The notes under the pieces: model-generated
What the model was told of the DNA's origin: nothing
The model's database searches: none
What the model saw: only the letters and a program-made list of their open reading frames with translations
Position numbers and translations under genes: made by a program
Part shown: positions 8,153-21,625 of the stretch, piece after piece
Numbering within the stretch: position 1 is the stretch's first letter
Layout: each line of letters starts with the position of its first letter
Source of the DNA: Gemmatimonadaceae bacterium
GTDB taxonomy: Bacteria; Gemmatimonadota; Gemmatimonadetes; Gemmatimonadales; Gemmatimonadaceae
Reading direction: 5' to 3'
Assembly (NCBI GenBank): GCA_030647905.1
Contig: JAUSJA010000017.1
Coordinates: 89,541-153,540 of the forward strand
Length of the DNA stretch: 64,000 nt

Positions 8153-8728
8153 ATGCGAAGCACCGTCGTACTCGCACTGATCGTCGTCGTCCGCGGGCTC
8201 GCCGCCCAGGAGAGCGCACCGCACGTCGCAACGAAGACAACGGTCGTCCGGCCCGCACCGACCACCGGCGCTACGCCGAGCCCGGCGATCGGAGAAATCG
8301 CAAAAGGCGCAACCGTGGATGTCATAGCCCGCGACCGCGACTGGGTTCGCGTGCGCCTCGAAGGATGGGTGCGCGAGTCCGATCTCATCGTTGCCGACAG
8401 CACTCTCCGCCCGCTGAGCGTCGCCGATATCCGCAGCGATCCGACCTCCGCTCGCGGCAAGCTGGTGCGATGGGACGTGGAAGTGGTCTCGGTTCAGACA
8501 GCCGACGCCCTGCGGACCGGTCTCCGGCCGGGAGAACATTATCTGCTCGCGCTTGGTCCAGGCGCCGAGAAGACGCTGGTTTACATTGGTGTACCTCCGG
8601 GCCTGCTCCAGAGTGCGCGGAGCTTGCCCCCACTGGCCCAGGTGACGGTTACCGCGCGCATCAGGAACGGCAGAAGCGAGCCCGCAGGTGTCCCGATCCT
8701 CGACCTTCAAAGTCTCACCCGACGATAA
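8153..8728 (+). CDS. Secreted SH3-domain-like protein
   Basis: 191 residues. Signal peptide with cleavage near GLAAQE, a Pro/Thr linker, then a bacterial SH3 pattern (residues ~45-80: IGEIAKGATVDVIARDRDWVRVRLEGWVRESDL), a fold that usually binds cell-wall peptide. The second half (residues ~90-185, RGKLVRWDVEVVSVQ...) is beta-rich, OB-like and unassigned. Its stop overlaps the next start by one base, so it heads the envelope gene run 8153-12303. Probably periplasmic. Confidence 0.7.
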   Translation: MRSTVVLALIVVVRGLAAQESAPHVATKTTVVRPAPTTGATPSPAIGEIAKGATVDVIARDRDWVRVRLEGWVRESDLIVADSTLRPLSVADIRSDPTSARGKLVRWDVEVVSVQTADALRTGLRPGEHYLLALGPGAEKTLVYIGVPPGLLQSARSLPPLAQVTVTARIRNGRSEPAGVPILDLQSLTRR

Positions 8729-9405
8729 TGTCCAATCCTCCCGATATCTCACCAAGCCCATCGGACGACGACACCGGCGACCGCCGGGACGCGGCGGGCG
8801 CCCGAGGCGGCGACAGACGACGCGGAGGATGGCGCGATTTCCGCCGCGCTTATCCGGGCTTCGTCTTCACGCTCCTCGTCGGACTCGCGGCAATGGTTGC
8901 GATAGACGGCTTCCTGATTCTGAAGGGCCGGACGTACGACGCGGAGGTCGCGCGCCTCCGCGGCAGCATGACGCAGCAGGAGCGTAACAAGACCGACGCG
9001 ATCGTGGCTGCAGAGAAGAACAAGACGCGGATCGCTCTCGAGCTCGCGCGGCGTCAGGCGAAAATCGAGAAAAGGCTCCACCTCTCGGTCGCCCTGGACA
9101 GCGGAAAGATCTACCTCGAGCGCGAAGGCGCCGTGTTGCGCGAGATGGCGGCGGCGTTCGGGCCGGAAGCAAGGGTCGGCCCCGACTCGATCCCCGTAGT
9201 GATACCGCGCGGCGAGACGTCGGTCGCGAAAGTGACGGATAGCGCGATCACGCTCGGCGGAGGAACGGTCATCATCCCGTCGGACGCGCCTTCGCTGGCC
9301 CAGGACACATCGCCAATTCCGCCCGGCTCGGTGCGCATCAGCCGCACCGACCTCGTGGCGATCATGCCGAATCTCAGTCCCGGCATGCGGGTATACTTCT
9401 ACTGA
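8728..9405 (+). CDS. Membrane-anchored coiled-coil protein
   Basis: 225 residues from ATG 8728, overlapping the stop of the SH3 gene by one base. Layout: acidic/basic cytoplasmic segment with Gly-Arg runs (1-42), one transmembrane helix (about 45-66, YPGFVFTLLVGLAAMVAIDGF), a long charged helix likely to form a coiled coil (70-125, EVARLRGSMTQQERNKTDAI and on), then a beta-rich periplasmic tail ending GMRVYFY. No family recognised. The next gene, an L,D-transpeptidase, ends in the similar GTPVYIY, so a role in wall remodelling is plausible but unproven. Confidence 0.65.
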   Translation: MSNPPDISPSPSDDDTGDRRDAAGARGGDRRRGGWRDFRRAYPGFVFTLLVGLAAMVAIDGFLILKGRTYDAEVARLRGSMTQQERNKTDAIVAAEKNKTRIALELARRQAKIEKRLHLSVALDSGKIYLEREGAVLREMAAAFGPEARVGPDSIPVVIPRGETSVAKVTDSAITLGGGTVIIPSDAPSLAQDTSPIPPGSVRISRTDLVAIMPNLSPGMRVYFY

Positions 9406-9436
9406 CGCGCGCGGCGCTTCCACCTGGGGTGAACCG

Positions 9437-10294
9437 ATGGGATTTGTAGACTCGCTGACGCACGGCGGAAAATGGGTATGGGGGACGCTGCTGGCATTCG
9501 CATGCGCCGCGACGGCCAGTGCGATGCTCGTCAACCAGACTGCAGTCGCCCGCTACGAGCGCGACGTCAATCGCATGGTTTTCAACGACAATCTTGGCGT
9601 GCTCGAGGAGGTGAAGGCCAGGCTCGGCACGACCGCCGACAGTCTCAACAAGCTCGTTTTCGGAGATCCCGTCGTTTCCGCGGACCAGCCGTATATCGTT
9701 GTGAGCATTGCCGAGCACCAGCTGTGGTACAAGCGCGGCAACCAGGTGCTGTTCAATACGCAGGTCGCGACGGGAAGCGGCAAGACACTGGTGAGCGGCG
9801 CGGGCGGGAGGCAGTACAAGTTCGATACGCCGCGCGGTCGCCTCATGGTCGAGGACAAGGAGATAGATCCGGCCTGGGTTCCGCCCGACTGGCATTTCCA
9901 GGAGCAGGCCAGCAAGCGCGGCTTGGGCCTCGCCCGCATGGACCGCTCGTCCCAGATCCCCACGGGCGACGGCGGTGTCGTGAAGGTGAGCGGGACCGAG
10001 GTCGTGAAGCGTTACCCTGACGGCCGGGAGATCCCCCTCTCCGCGACCGACGGGCGGGAAATTGTTGTCAACGGCAACATCGTGGTGCCCCCCTTCGGCA
10101 CGAACCAGCGACGTTACAAAGGGGTACTCGGTACCCGGCGCCTGGTGCTGGGCGACGGGTATGGGATCCATGGCACCAACGTCCCCGAGAGCATCGGGCG
10201 TTCGGTGAGCCACGGCTGCATCCGGCTTCGGAACGAAGACATCGAGAAGCTGTACGACATGATCCCTGTCGGTACGCCTGTTTACATCTATTGA
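9437..10294 (+). CDS. L,D-transpeptidase, YkuD domain
   Basis: 285 residues. N-terminal membrane anchor (WGTLLAFACAATASAMLV), a helical linker, then the YkuD catalytic domain from about residue 80 (YIVVSIAEHQLWYKRGNQV) to the active site IHGTNVPESIGRSVSHGCIRLRNEDIEKLYD, with the catalytic Cys in SHGCIRL. Such enzymes make 3-3 cross-links in peptidoglycan or attach proteins to it. The middle part (residues ~120-200) is longer than a minimal YkuD. It sits between the anchored coiled-coil protein and the M15 peptidase. Confidence 0.9.
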   Translation: MGFVDSLTHGGKWVWGTLLAFACAATASAMLVNQTAVARYERDVNRMVFNDNLGVLEEVKARLGTTADSLNKLVFGDPVVSADQPYIVVSIAEHQLWYKRGNQVLFNTQVATGSGKTLVSGAGGRQYKFDTPRGRLMVEDKEIDPAWVPPDWHFQEQASKRGLGLARMDRSSQIPTGDGGVVKVSGTEVVKRYPDGREIPLSATDGREIVVNGNIVVPPFGTNQRRYKGVLGTRRLVLGDGYGIHGTNVPESIGRSVSHGCIRLRNEDIEKLYDMIPVGTPVYIY

Positions 10295-10359
10295 TCAGGC
10301 GTCCTTGGCCGATTCAATCCCAAATGGCATGCCGGGGGCCCGGCTACTAGCTTGTGAGG

Positions 10360-11412
10360 ATGGATTCACCCATTGCCGACCGGCAGCCGGTGCTGCCGGA
10401 CGAGACCTTGTATCGCCATAGACGTCCCGCTCTGATCGTCACGCTGGGGCTGATCGTTGTGGCAACCGTGGGTGCCATGCAGTTCCGGGAGCCGTTCGCC
10501 GGATTCGGCGGAAAGCCGTTCGCCACCTTCCTCTCCCGAGCGCTGCCAGTCGCCTCTCCTTCGGCCTCGGCCTATGGGGAGAGTGGGGGGGTGCTGCTCA
10601 AGTTCGCTCTGCCGGGCCAGAGCGTCGAGTACCCGCTCGATGTCCGCGGCGACCCCACTGCTCTCGCCTACAGCTGGGTGCGGCTGGGGGACACGACCAT
10701 GACGGAGGGGGCGAAGCCACTCCTCGGAGCGCAGGTCCAGGCGCCTTTCAGGGCCGGCTTCTACCGTCTCGCCCTGGTGCGCGGCGACAAGAGCCGGATC
10801 GTGGACGGACTTACCGTCGCGGTGCTGGTTCCTTTCAAGGAAAAAGAAGGGGCGATGCTCAACGGCTACCGCATTGGCACGTACCTCGCTGAAAGACTCG
10901 TGGGGAATCAGGAGCCCCCCGAAGGGTTCCTCGAGATAACGGAGCGCGACGTGGATCTGCCGATCAGCAAGCATCTTCGGGTCGGCGACTTTCTGAATCA
11001 CGACAGCCAGGAGACATGGCCGCGCTATGCGGCCGTGAGCCCGCGGCTACTCGACAAGATCGAGCTCGTCATATCGGAGCTGGCGCGCTGGCACGGCGGC
11101 ACTTCCGACGAGGTGCAGCTCACCCTCGACGTTCATTCCGGATTTCGCGCGCCCGCCCACAACCGGCGTATCAGCCGTGCGGCAAAGGACAGCCAGCACC
11201 AGTACGGAGACGCCGCCGACGTCGCGATAGATGCCAACGGCGATGGCCGGTACAGCGCGGTGGACAGCCGGATGGTGGGACTCGCCGTCGAGATCGTGGA
11301 ACTCAAGCACCCCGGTCTCGTAGGGGGACTGGGGATATACACCAGCGGGCACGCGCGCACGACGTACGTGCACATAGACGCCCGCGGCAAGCGCGCCCGC
11401 TGGCGCGGCTGA
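10360..11412 (+). CDS. M15-type peptidase (D-Ala-D-Ala carboxypeptidase-like), membrane anchored
   Basis: 350 residues from ATG 10360 (an in-frame GTG at 10354 is also possible). One N-terminal transmembrane helix (ALIVTLGLIVVATVGAM), a beta-sandwich-like middle, and a C-terminal zinc peptidase domain of the M15/DUF882 type: SGFRAPAHNRRISRAAKDSQ, HQYGDAADVAIDANGDG (zinc His and Asp) and TYVHIDARGKRARW (third zinc His). Members cut the stem peptide of peptidoglycan. Together with the L,D-transpeptidase upstream it points to a wall-editing locus. Confidence 0.85.
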   Translation: MDSPIADRQPVLPDETLYRHRRPALIVTLGLIVVATVGAMQFREPFAGFGGKPFATFLSRALPVASPSASAYGESGGVLLKFALPGQSVEYPLDVRGDPTALAYSWVRLGDTTMTEGAKPLLGAQVQAPFRAGFYRLALVRGDKSRIVDGLTVAVLVPFKEKEGAMLNGYRIGTYLAERLVGNQEPPEGFLEITERDVDLPISKHLRVGDFLNHDSQETWPRYAAVSPRLLDKIELVISELARWHGGTSDEVQLTLDVHSGFRAPAHNRRISRAAKDSQHQYGDAADVAIDANGDGRYSAVDSRMVGLAVEIVELKHPGLVGGLGIYTSGHARTTYVHIDARGKRARWRG

Positions 11413-11422
11413 GGACTATCAC

Positions 11423-11839
11423 GTGAACGACATTCTGCGCGACCGGCTCCTGCGCAAGCTCGACCTGATGCCGGACGACAAGCTGACCCAGGTGCTCGAC
11501 TACATGGAGTTCCTCGATTCGAAGTATGCTCCGCGAAACGCGCCGCCGCCGAATCCGCTGACGCGCTTCGCCGAGGGAGTGGAGAGCACGTTGAGGGCGG
11601 GGAAGATTTCCGCGAGCGCGATCTCCGGAACCATGAACATCATGAACAGGGCGGTGGGCGCGATCTCCGAGGTTGCCGCCGCTGGCAAGTCTGTTGCAAC
11701 GGGGATCATGGGCGCCGCCTCGGGCAGCGCCGCTGAAGCGCCTCAGCCATCCGCCGCTCCTCCGGACATTCCGCGGGGCGGGCCGCATGAGCTGGGAAGC
11801 CAGCTACCACACACTCCCCCCGGAGACGACAGCAAGTGA
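11423..11839 (+). CDS. Small hypothetical protein
   Basis: 138 residues, GTG start 10 bases after the M15 peptidase gene. The first ~35 residues (LLRKLDLMPDDKLTQVLDYM, then EFLDSKY) resemble the short DUF2281-like helix often found in small regulatory proteins; the middle is Ala/Ser/Gly-rich and amphipathic (ISGTMNIMNRAVGAISEVAA), and the tail is Pro-rich and disordered. Its stop overlaps the next GTG start (11836-11839). Function unknown. Confidence 0.65.
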   Translation: MNDILRDRLLRKLDLMPDDKLTQVLDYMEFLDSKYAPRNAPPPNPLTRFAEGVESTLRAGKISASAISGTMNIMNRAVGAISEVAAAGKSVATGIMGAASGSAAEAPQPSAAPPDIPRGGPHELGSQLPHTPPGDDSK

Positions 11840-12303
11840 CCACAGCGAAGAAGAGCACCAGATCGGCGGCAGGCAGGCGGCCGCGCAAGCTTCCGCCCGA
11901 GGTGGAGGTACCGAGCGTGCCGCGCACCGGAGCGAAGCGCACGGTGATGGGCACGATCAGCGAGGTGCCGAATTTTCTTCGCCTGCTCTACGGCCTCATC
12001 ACCGACAACCGCGTCAACGCCGTGGACAAGCTGGTCGTTGCCGGAGCGATCGCATATATCCTGCTTCCGGTTGACGTGATTCCGGATTTCATCCCCTTCC
12101 TTGGCGAGGTGGATGACGTCTTCCTGCTGGTTCTCGCGCTGCAGCGGCTCATCTCCAACGCGGGGCGCACGGTAGTGCAGGCGTACTGGCCGGGTGATCC
12201 CTCCGAGCTTTCCTCGCTCAATCTCGAAAAGATACTGGCTGCCTGCGTGTTCTTTCTTCCGCGCAGAATGCGTCGCCGGCTGAGGACGATCGGGCGCCTC
12301 TAG
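11836..12303 (+). CDS. DUF1232-family small membrane protein
   Basis: 155 residues. After a basic N-terminus, residues ~55-100 carry the DUF1232 signature: LLYGLITDNRVNAVDKLVVA, AIAYILLPVDVIPDFIPFLG and EVDDVFLLVLALQRLI. These proteins have one or two membrane helices; function not known. GTG start coupled to the previous gene. Last gene of the plus-strand envelope run, convergent with the susD-like gene 28 bases away. Confidence 0.8.
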   Translation: MTTAKKSTRSAAGRRPRKLPPEVEVPSVPRTGAKRTVMGTISEVPNFLRLLYGLITDNRVNAVDKLVVAGAIAYILLPVDVIPDFIPFLGEVDDVFLLVLALQRLISNAGRTVVQAYWPGDPSELSSLNLEKILAACVFFLPRRMRRRLRTIGRL

Positions 12304-12331
12304 GACGCCCGATTGCCGGCGGTAATGCCGC

Positions 12332-13918
12332 CTAGGTCGGACAGCGCGCCAGTGCCACCGGACACCGCTCGGGGTCAGGTGCCGGAGCCGATGAATTCCC
12401 GCCAGGTCCCCCGAAAGTGTACGAGTCGAGCTGAAGCGTCCCGAGCTCGCGCCCCGGGACCGGCATCTGGGTGAAGGCGGCTTCGGGAAGCATCTGCCAC
12501 CCGCGCGAGTCGAAGAAGCGGACGAGCGCATCCACGCCCACCATCTCCACGCCTTTCTCGTAGCGGAGCGCGTCCCACAGACTGCCGCACTGTCCGTTCA
12601 GCTTGCGCGGAACGCAGCCCGGCTCGTCCGGAGGACCGGCGATGGTGACCGGAGGAAGCTGGCCATTCGCGACGCGCGTCTTGTTGATGAGGGCAACGGC
12701 CTCCGCGGCGCGGTTCAGGCGGATGAGCGCTTCCGCCTTCAGCAGATCCATCTCGGCGACCGTCAACGCCGGTTGCGGTCCGGTCTGCCAGCTCGTGCCT
12801 GTGCCGAAGCGCAGGTAATAGTAGTGCGAGTAGCGCCACGTGCCGCGGCTGGCAGCGAAGATGTTGAAGGCGCTATAGCCGACATACTTGCCCGGCGTCG
12901 TGGGTCCGCCCGCTCCCTGGATGCGCCTGTCCTTCGTGCGGATCTGGAACGCGACGCGGCTTGTGAGCGGTGTGTTGACCCAGTTCACGAATCCGTTCGT
13001 CGAGTCGGCGGGTCCGAGAAGCCAGTAGCTTGGCCGGCCGAAATCGCTCGGCGGGCCCGTGCGCACGCGCGCGATGAGCCGCTTCCAGTCATCCCACAGG
13101 ATGTCCACCTGCGCGACTGGAGCGAAATCCGTAGTGATTCCGGCGTCCACGCGCTTCAGCACCTCCGCCCAATCCACGGCGGTGCGCTCGGTGCGCGTCC
13201 GCGGAGAGTAGGCGATGAAGCGGGCGGCGAATGAGTTGGCGAGCTTCACGAACTCGTCGCGGCTCATCGCCTGGAAGAGCCACGAATTCACGGGAAGAGT
13301 GAAGTTGCTCGTCTTCGCGATGGTGATCGCCGCGTCGAGTTGCGAGATGGATGCCTTGATCACATCGGGATATGGGTGGAACTGCGGCGTCGTGATCGTG
13401 TCGAGCGCGAGCTTCTCGTCAACGATGAACGCCTTGTCGTAATAGAGGCCCAGCTGTCCGTGCGAGATTCCCTGGATGAACTTGCCGACGGCCTGCGTGC
13501 GCGCGGTGCGCGATGCATCCACGATGACGAGCCCCGAGTCAATCGAGATGAGCGCGTCGTTGACGGACGAGATGGTGCCGTAGAGCCCGTACCACGGAGT
13601 CTGGTTCACGCCATTGCGAGCGTTGACGGGGCTGTTGTTCCACGCCGATCGCGGCTCAGCGGAGACTTCGAGCTGGCCGAAGTCGGCGAAGCCTGACGTG
13701 ATCTCGCGTGCCGACGTGGAGAACGCCCACGCCGGATAATCGTCGTGACCCGACACGGGCCACCACGTACGGAACGAGGTTGCCACGAACGACTCGGCGG
13801 CCGTCGGCTGCTTCGTCGCACGCTCGCGGTCAGGGGCGTTCGGGTTGTTTATCTCGAGGTCCTGGCATCCGACGGAAGCCGCCGCTCCGATGACCAGTAT
13901 GAATTTCATTTTGCGCAT
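12332..13918 (-). CDS. SusD/RagB-family outer-membrane lipoprotein
   Basis: 528 residues. N-terminal lipoprotein signal with Cys at about 18 (AAASVGC), followed by the typical DLEINNPN opening of SusD-like nutrient-binding lipoproteins. Helical repeats with TPR character follow (WNNSPVNARNGV, NDALISID, VAEMDLLKAEALIRLNRAAEAV). It caps the SusC-type channel encoded just upstream and picks up an oligomeric nutrient at the cell surface. ATG 13918 has GGAG seven bases ahead. No hydrolase or sensor gene accompanies the pair, so the substrate is unknown. Confidence 0.88.
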   Translation of the reverse strand: MRKMKFILVIGAAASVGCQDLEINNPNAPDRERATKQPTAAESFVATSFRTWWPVSGHDDYPAWAFSTSAREITSGFADFGQLEVSAEPRSAWNNSPVNARNGVNQTPWYGLYGTISSVNDALISIDSGLVIVDASRTARTQAVGKFIQGISHGQLGLYYDKAFIVDEKLALDTITTPQFHPYPDVIKASISQLDAAITIAKTSNFTLPVNSWLFQAMSRDEFVKLANSFAARFIAYSPRTRTERTAVDWAEVLKRVDAGITTDFAPVAQVDILWDDWKRLIARVRTGPPSDFGRPSYWLLGPADSTNGFVNWVNTPLTSRVAFQIRTKDRRIQGAGGPTTPGKYVGYSAFNIFAASRGTWRYSHYYYLRFGTGTSWQTGPQPALTVAEMDLLKAEALIRLNRAAEAVALINKTRVANGQLPPVTIAGPPDEPGCVPRKLNGQCGSLWDALRYEKGVEMVGVDALVRFFDSRGWQMLPEAAFTQMPVPGRELGTLQLDSYTFGGPGGNSSAPAPDPERCPVALARCPT

Positions 13919-13932
13919 TTGATCTCCGGTTA

Positions 13933-18824
<4,892 letters not shown>

Positions 18825-19005
18825 CGTTCAGCTATTTCTCGGGTAGGCCAAACGGGGACTTGTTCCTTGACAATGCTCGTCGCCGTGCGACAACTTCTCC
18901 ACGCTTTCCGCTGTGAAATACGAATAGCCGCTGCCTGGCAGGCCAGACATCGAGGCCCGCCGGCTCGTTGTACGTTCACATCCGCCGGATTCCGGAGACT
19001 CTCGA

Positions 19006-20553
19006 ATGGGTATTTGGTCGAAGAAAAGCGTGGCCGCGCTGCAGGTAGAAGCGGTCGGAGAGGAGGGCACGCAAACACTCAGGCGTGCGCTCGGCGCGCT
19101 CAACCTCACGACATTGGGCATCGGGGCTATCATCGGCGCCGGTATCTTCGTTCTGACGGGGACGGCGGCGGCGCAGTATGCCGGGCCGGCCATCGTGTAC
19201 TCGTTCATTCTCGCCGGGCTCGGCTGCCTCTTCGCCGGACTCTGCTACGCCGAATTCGCGGCGATGATTCCGATCGCCGGCAGCGCGTACACGTACGGAT
19301 ACGCGACGCTCGGTGAGCTCGTCGCGTGGATCATCGGCTGGGATCTCATCCTCGAATACCTGTTCGGAGCGGCCACGGTCGCGGTGGGCTGGTCGGGATA
19401 CTTCTCCGCCTTCATGAACGAGCTCGGGTTCCGGATCCCAGTGCAGTTCACGGGCGCTCCGCTCGACGTTGTGGGTACGCACAACCTCGTCGCTTCGTCC
19501 ATCTGCTACGATCCGTCCACCAACGAAGTCATCAAGCTCGCGGCCGGCTCGGTCTGCGACACGACGAAGTACACCATCACGCACGGCATCATCAACCTCC
19601 CTGCGATACTCCTCGTCGGTCTGATGACCATACTGCTCGTCATCGGCATCAAGGAGTCGGCGCGGTTCAACAACTACATCGTGTTCGTGAAGCTGGCTAT
19701 CGTTCTTCTCGTCATCGGCTTCGGCTTCATGTACGTGAACTCCGATAACTGGCACCCGTTCATTCCCGAGAATACGGGAACCTTCGGGCAGTTCGGCTGG
19801 ACGGGAATCGTGCGCGGCGCGGCGGTGATTTTCTTCGCCTACATCGGATTCGACGCCGTGTCCACCGCGGCGCAGGAAGCCAAGAATCCTCAGCGCGACA
19901 TGCCGATCGGTATTCTCGGCTCCCTGGCGATATGTACGGTCCTGTACATCCTGATGGCGCTGGTGATGACGGGGCTCACGAGCTACAAGAACCTGAACGT
20001 GCCGCACCCGGTGTTCATCGCCATCGAGGCGGCCGGACCGGCGCTGGCCTGGATGAGGCCGATCGTCAACATCGGAGCAATCGCGGGCCTCGCGTCGGTA
20101 GTGCTCGTGATGCTCATGGCGCAGCCGCGCATCTTCTTCTCGATGTCGCGCGATGGCCTGCTCCCGCCGGTGTTCGGGAAGGTCCACCCGAAGTTCCGGA
20201 CACCGTACATCACCACGATTCTGACCGGCGTGATCTGCGCCGTGGTCGCCGGCCTGTTCCCGATCGGACTGCTCGGCGAGCTCGTTTCCATCGGGACTCT
20301 GCTCGCGTTCGTGATCGTCTCGGCCGGCATCATCGTGCTGCGCAGAAAGAGCCCCGATCTGCCGAGACCGTTCAGGACGCCGCTGGTTCCGCTCGTTCCG
20401 CTCCTCGCCATCGCCATCTGCGGCTACATGATGTACAGCCTGCCGGGCGATACCTGGATCCGGCTGATCGTGTGGCTGGCGATCGGACTGCTCATCTACT
20501 TCATCTACGGAAAGGCGCACTCGCGCATCGGCAATACCGCAACGAGTGGTTGA
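19006..20553 (+). CDS. APC-superfamily amino acid permease (cationic amino acid transporter type)
   Basis: 515 residues with about 12-14 transmembrane helices. Seen: LNLTTLGIGAIIGAGIFVLT (the Gly-rich TM1 substrate site), GLCYAEFAAMIPIAGSAYTY (TM3), FFAYIGFDAVSTAAQEAKNP (TM6 and loop), and MAQPRIFFSMSRDGLLPP, all typical of YfnA/CAT permeases. An unusual extracytoplasmic loop with two Cys (residues ~155-185) lies between helices. ATG 19006 has GGAG nine bases upstream. Its end overlaps the nrnA start by eight bases, so the two are translated together. Substrate not determinable. Confidence 0.88.
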   Translation: MGIWSKKSVAALQVEAVGEEGTQTLRRALGALNLTTLGIGAIIGAGIFVLTGTAAAQYAGPAIVYSFILAGLGCLFAGLCYAEFAAMIPIAGSAYTYGYATLGELVAWIIGWDLILEYLFGAATVAVGWSGYFSAFMNELGFRIPVQFTGAPLDVVGTHNLVASSICYDPSTNEVIKLAAGSVCDTTKYTITHGIINLPAILLVGLMTILLVIGIKESARFNNYIVFVKLAIVLLVIGFGFMYVNSDNWHPFIPENTGTFGQFGWTGIVRGAAVIFFAYIGFDAVSTAAQEAKNPQRDMPIGILGSLAICTVLYILMALVMTGLTSYKNLNVPHPVFIAIEAAGPALAWMRPIVNIGAIAGLASVVLVMLMAQPRIFFSMSRDGLLPPVFGKVHPKFRTPYITTILTGVICAVVAGLFPIGLLGELVSIGTLLAFVIVSAGIIVLRRKSPDLPRPFRTPLVPLVPLLAIAICGYMMYSLPGDTWIRLIVWLAIGLLIYFIYGKAHSRIGNTATSG

Positions 20554-21580
20554 TCTTCTAACAGTATCGAACGACAGACGAGCTGCGATCGAGCGTCTCG
20601 CGCGGGAGTTCCGCGCGGGGCGCTCTGTCGTTCTGTCAACGCACATCAACGCCGACGGCGACGGGTGCGGCTCCGAGACGGCGCTGGCGCGAATCCTCAT
20701 GTCGCTCGGGATGAAGGTCCAGATTGTCAACCCCACTCCCTGGCCCGAGATGTACGACTTTCTCCTCGGCGGTGACGTGACGGATGCCACCGCTCTCGGC
20801 GCGGCGGTGATGAAGAAGGCTGAGCTGCTGATCGTGCTCGACATCAGCGACGTGAAGCGGCTCGGCGGGCTCGCGGACACGGTGCGCGGGCTGCGCGTTC
20901 CGAAGCTGGTGATAGATCACCACATCCCGAGCGAGGAGCCGCCGGGCACCGAGATCCTCGCCGATACCGCGGCGTGCGCCACTGGCGAGCTGATCTTCGA
21001 TCTCGCGGTGACGCTGGGAGTCGAGATCACGCCGCAGATGGCCGTGGCTCTGTACGTCGCGATACTCGCCGACACCGGCGGATTCAGGTTCAGCAACACG
21101 ACTGCGCGCTGTCTCGCCATCGCGTCGCAGCTCCTCGCCGCCGGAGTCGAGCCGGAGGAGATGTACCGCCGCCTGTACGCGTCGCATCCGATCGGCCGGC
21201 TGCATCTGCTGCGTGATGCGCTGGCGACGCTCGAGGTTGATCCGGCCTACGGCATCTCGTGGATTTCGGTCGCCGCCGGCGCGGCAGAGGAGTACGGTCT
21301 CAAGTCCGATGATCTGGAAGGGTTGGCGGAGCATCCGAGGTCTGTCGGCGGGACACGCATGGCGATCTTTTTCCGCGACCTGGGCCACGGGAAGATCAAG
21401 GTGTCGTTCCGCAGCACTGGCGATGTGGACGTGAACGAGTTCGCGAGGAAGTTCGGCGGCGGTGGGCATGCGCGTGCGTCGGGGGCGTTGATTCCTGGCA
21501 CGCTCGAGGAAGTGAGGCACTCCGTGGTCGCGGCTGCCCGCGAGTTCGTCGGAAGCGTCGAGGGGCACACCGCCGGCTGA
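20546..21580 (+). CDS. nrnA: DHH-family phosphoesterase, NrnA-like oligoribonuclease/pAp phosphatase
   Basis: 344 residues, GTG start inside the end of the permease gene. Seen: STHINADGDGCGSETAL (motif I, metal Asp residues), LDISDVKR, VIDHHIPSEEP (the DHH motif), ADTGGFRFSNT, and near the C-terminus the DHHA1 motif KFGGGGHARASGA. NrnA degrades short RNA oligomers (nanoRNA, linear pGpG) and dephosphorylates pAp. No DNA-binding or CBS domain, so not the RecJ or c-di-AMP GdpP type. Confidence 0.88.
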   Translation: MVDLLTVSNDRRAAIERLAREFRAGRSVVLSTHINADGDGCGSETALARILMSLGMKVQIVNPTPWPEMYDFLLGGDVTDATALGAAVMKKAELLIVLDISDVKRLGGLADTVRGLRVPKLVIDHHIPSEEPPGTEILADTAACATGELIFDLAVTLGVEITPQMAVALYVAILADTGGFRFSNTTARCLAIASQLLAAGVEPEEMYRRLYASHPIGRLHLLRDALATLEVDPAYGISWISVAAGAAEEYGLKSDDLEGLAEHPRSVGGTRMAIFFRDLGHGKIKVSFRSTGDVDVNEFARKFGGGGHARASGALIPGTLEEVRHSVVAAAREFVGSVEGHTAG

Positions 21581-21625
21581 AGGTCCCCCGTTGCAAGCCG
21601 TCCTGCCGGTCGTCCCTTGAGAGGA

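Noticed and set aside
10331..10350. GC-rich palindrome ahead of the M15 peptidase gene
   Set aside because: Stem with a two-base loop and no T-run; likely chance in GC-rich DNA.
12318..12332. Terminator hairpin between the DUF1232 and susD-like genes
   Set aside because: Only a 5-bp GGCGG/CCGCC stem with no T-run; too weak to annotate.
18976..20880. 634-codon minus-strand frame opposite the permease and nrnA
   Set aside because: Composition is extreme (Arg/Asp/His/Glu-rich), spans two real genes, no recognisable motif.
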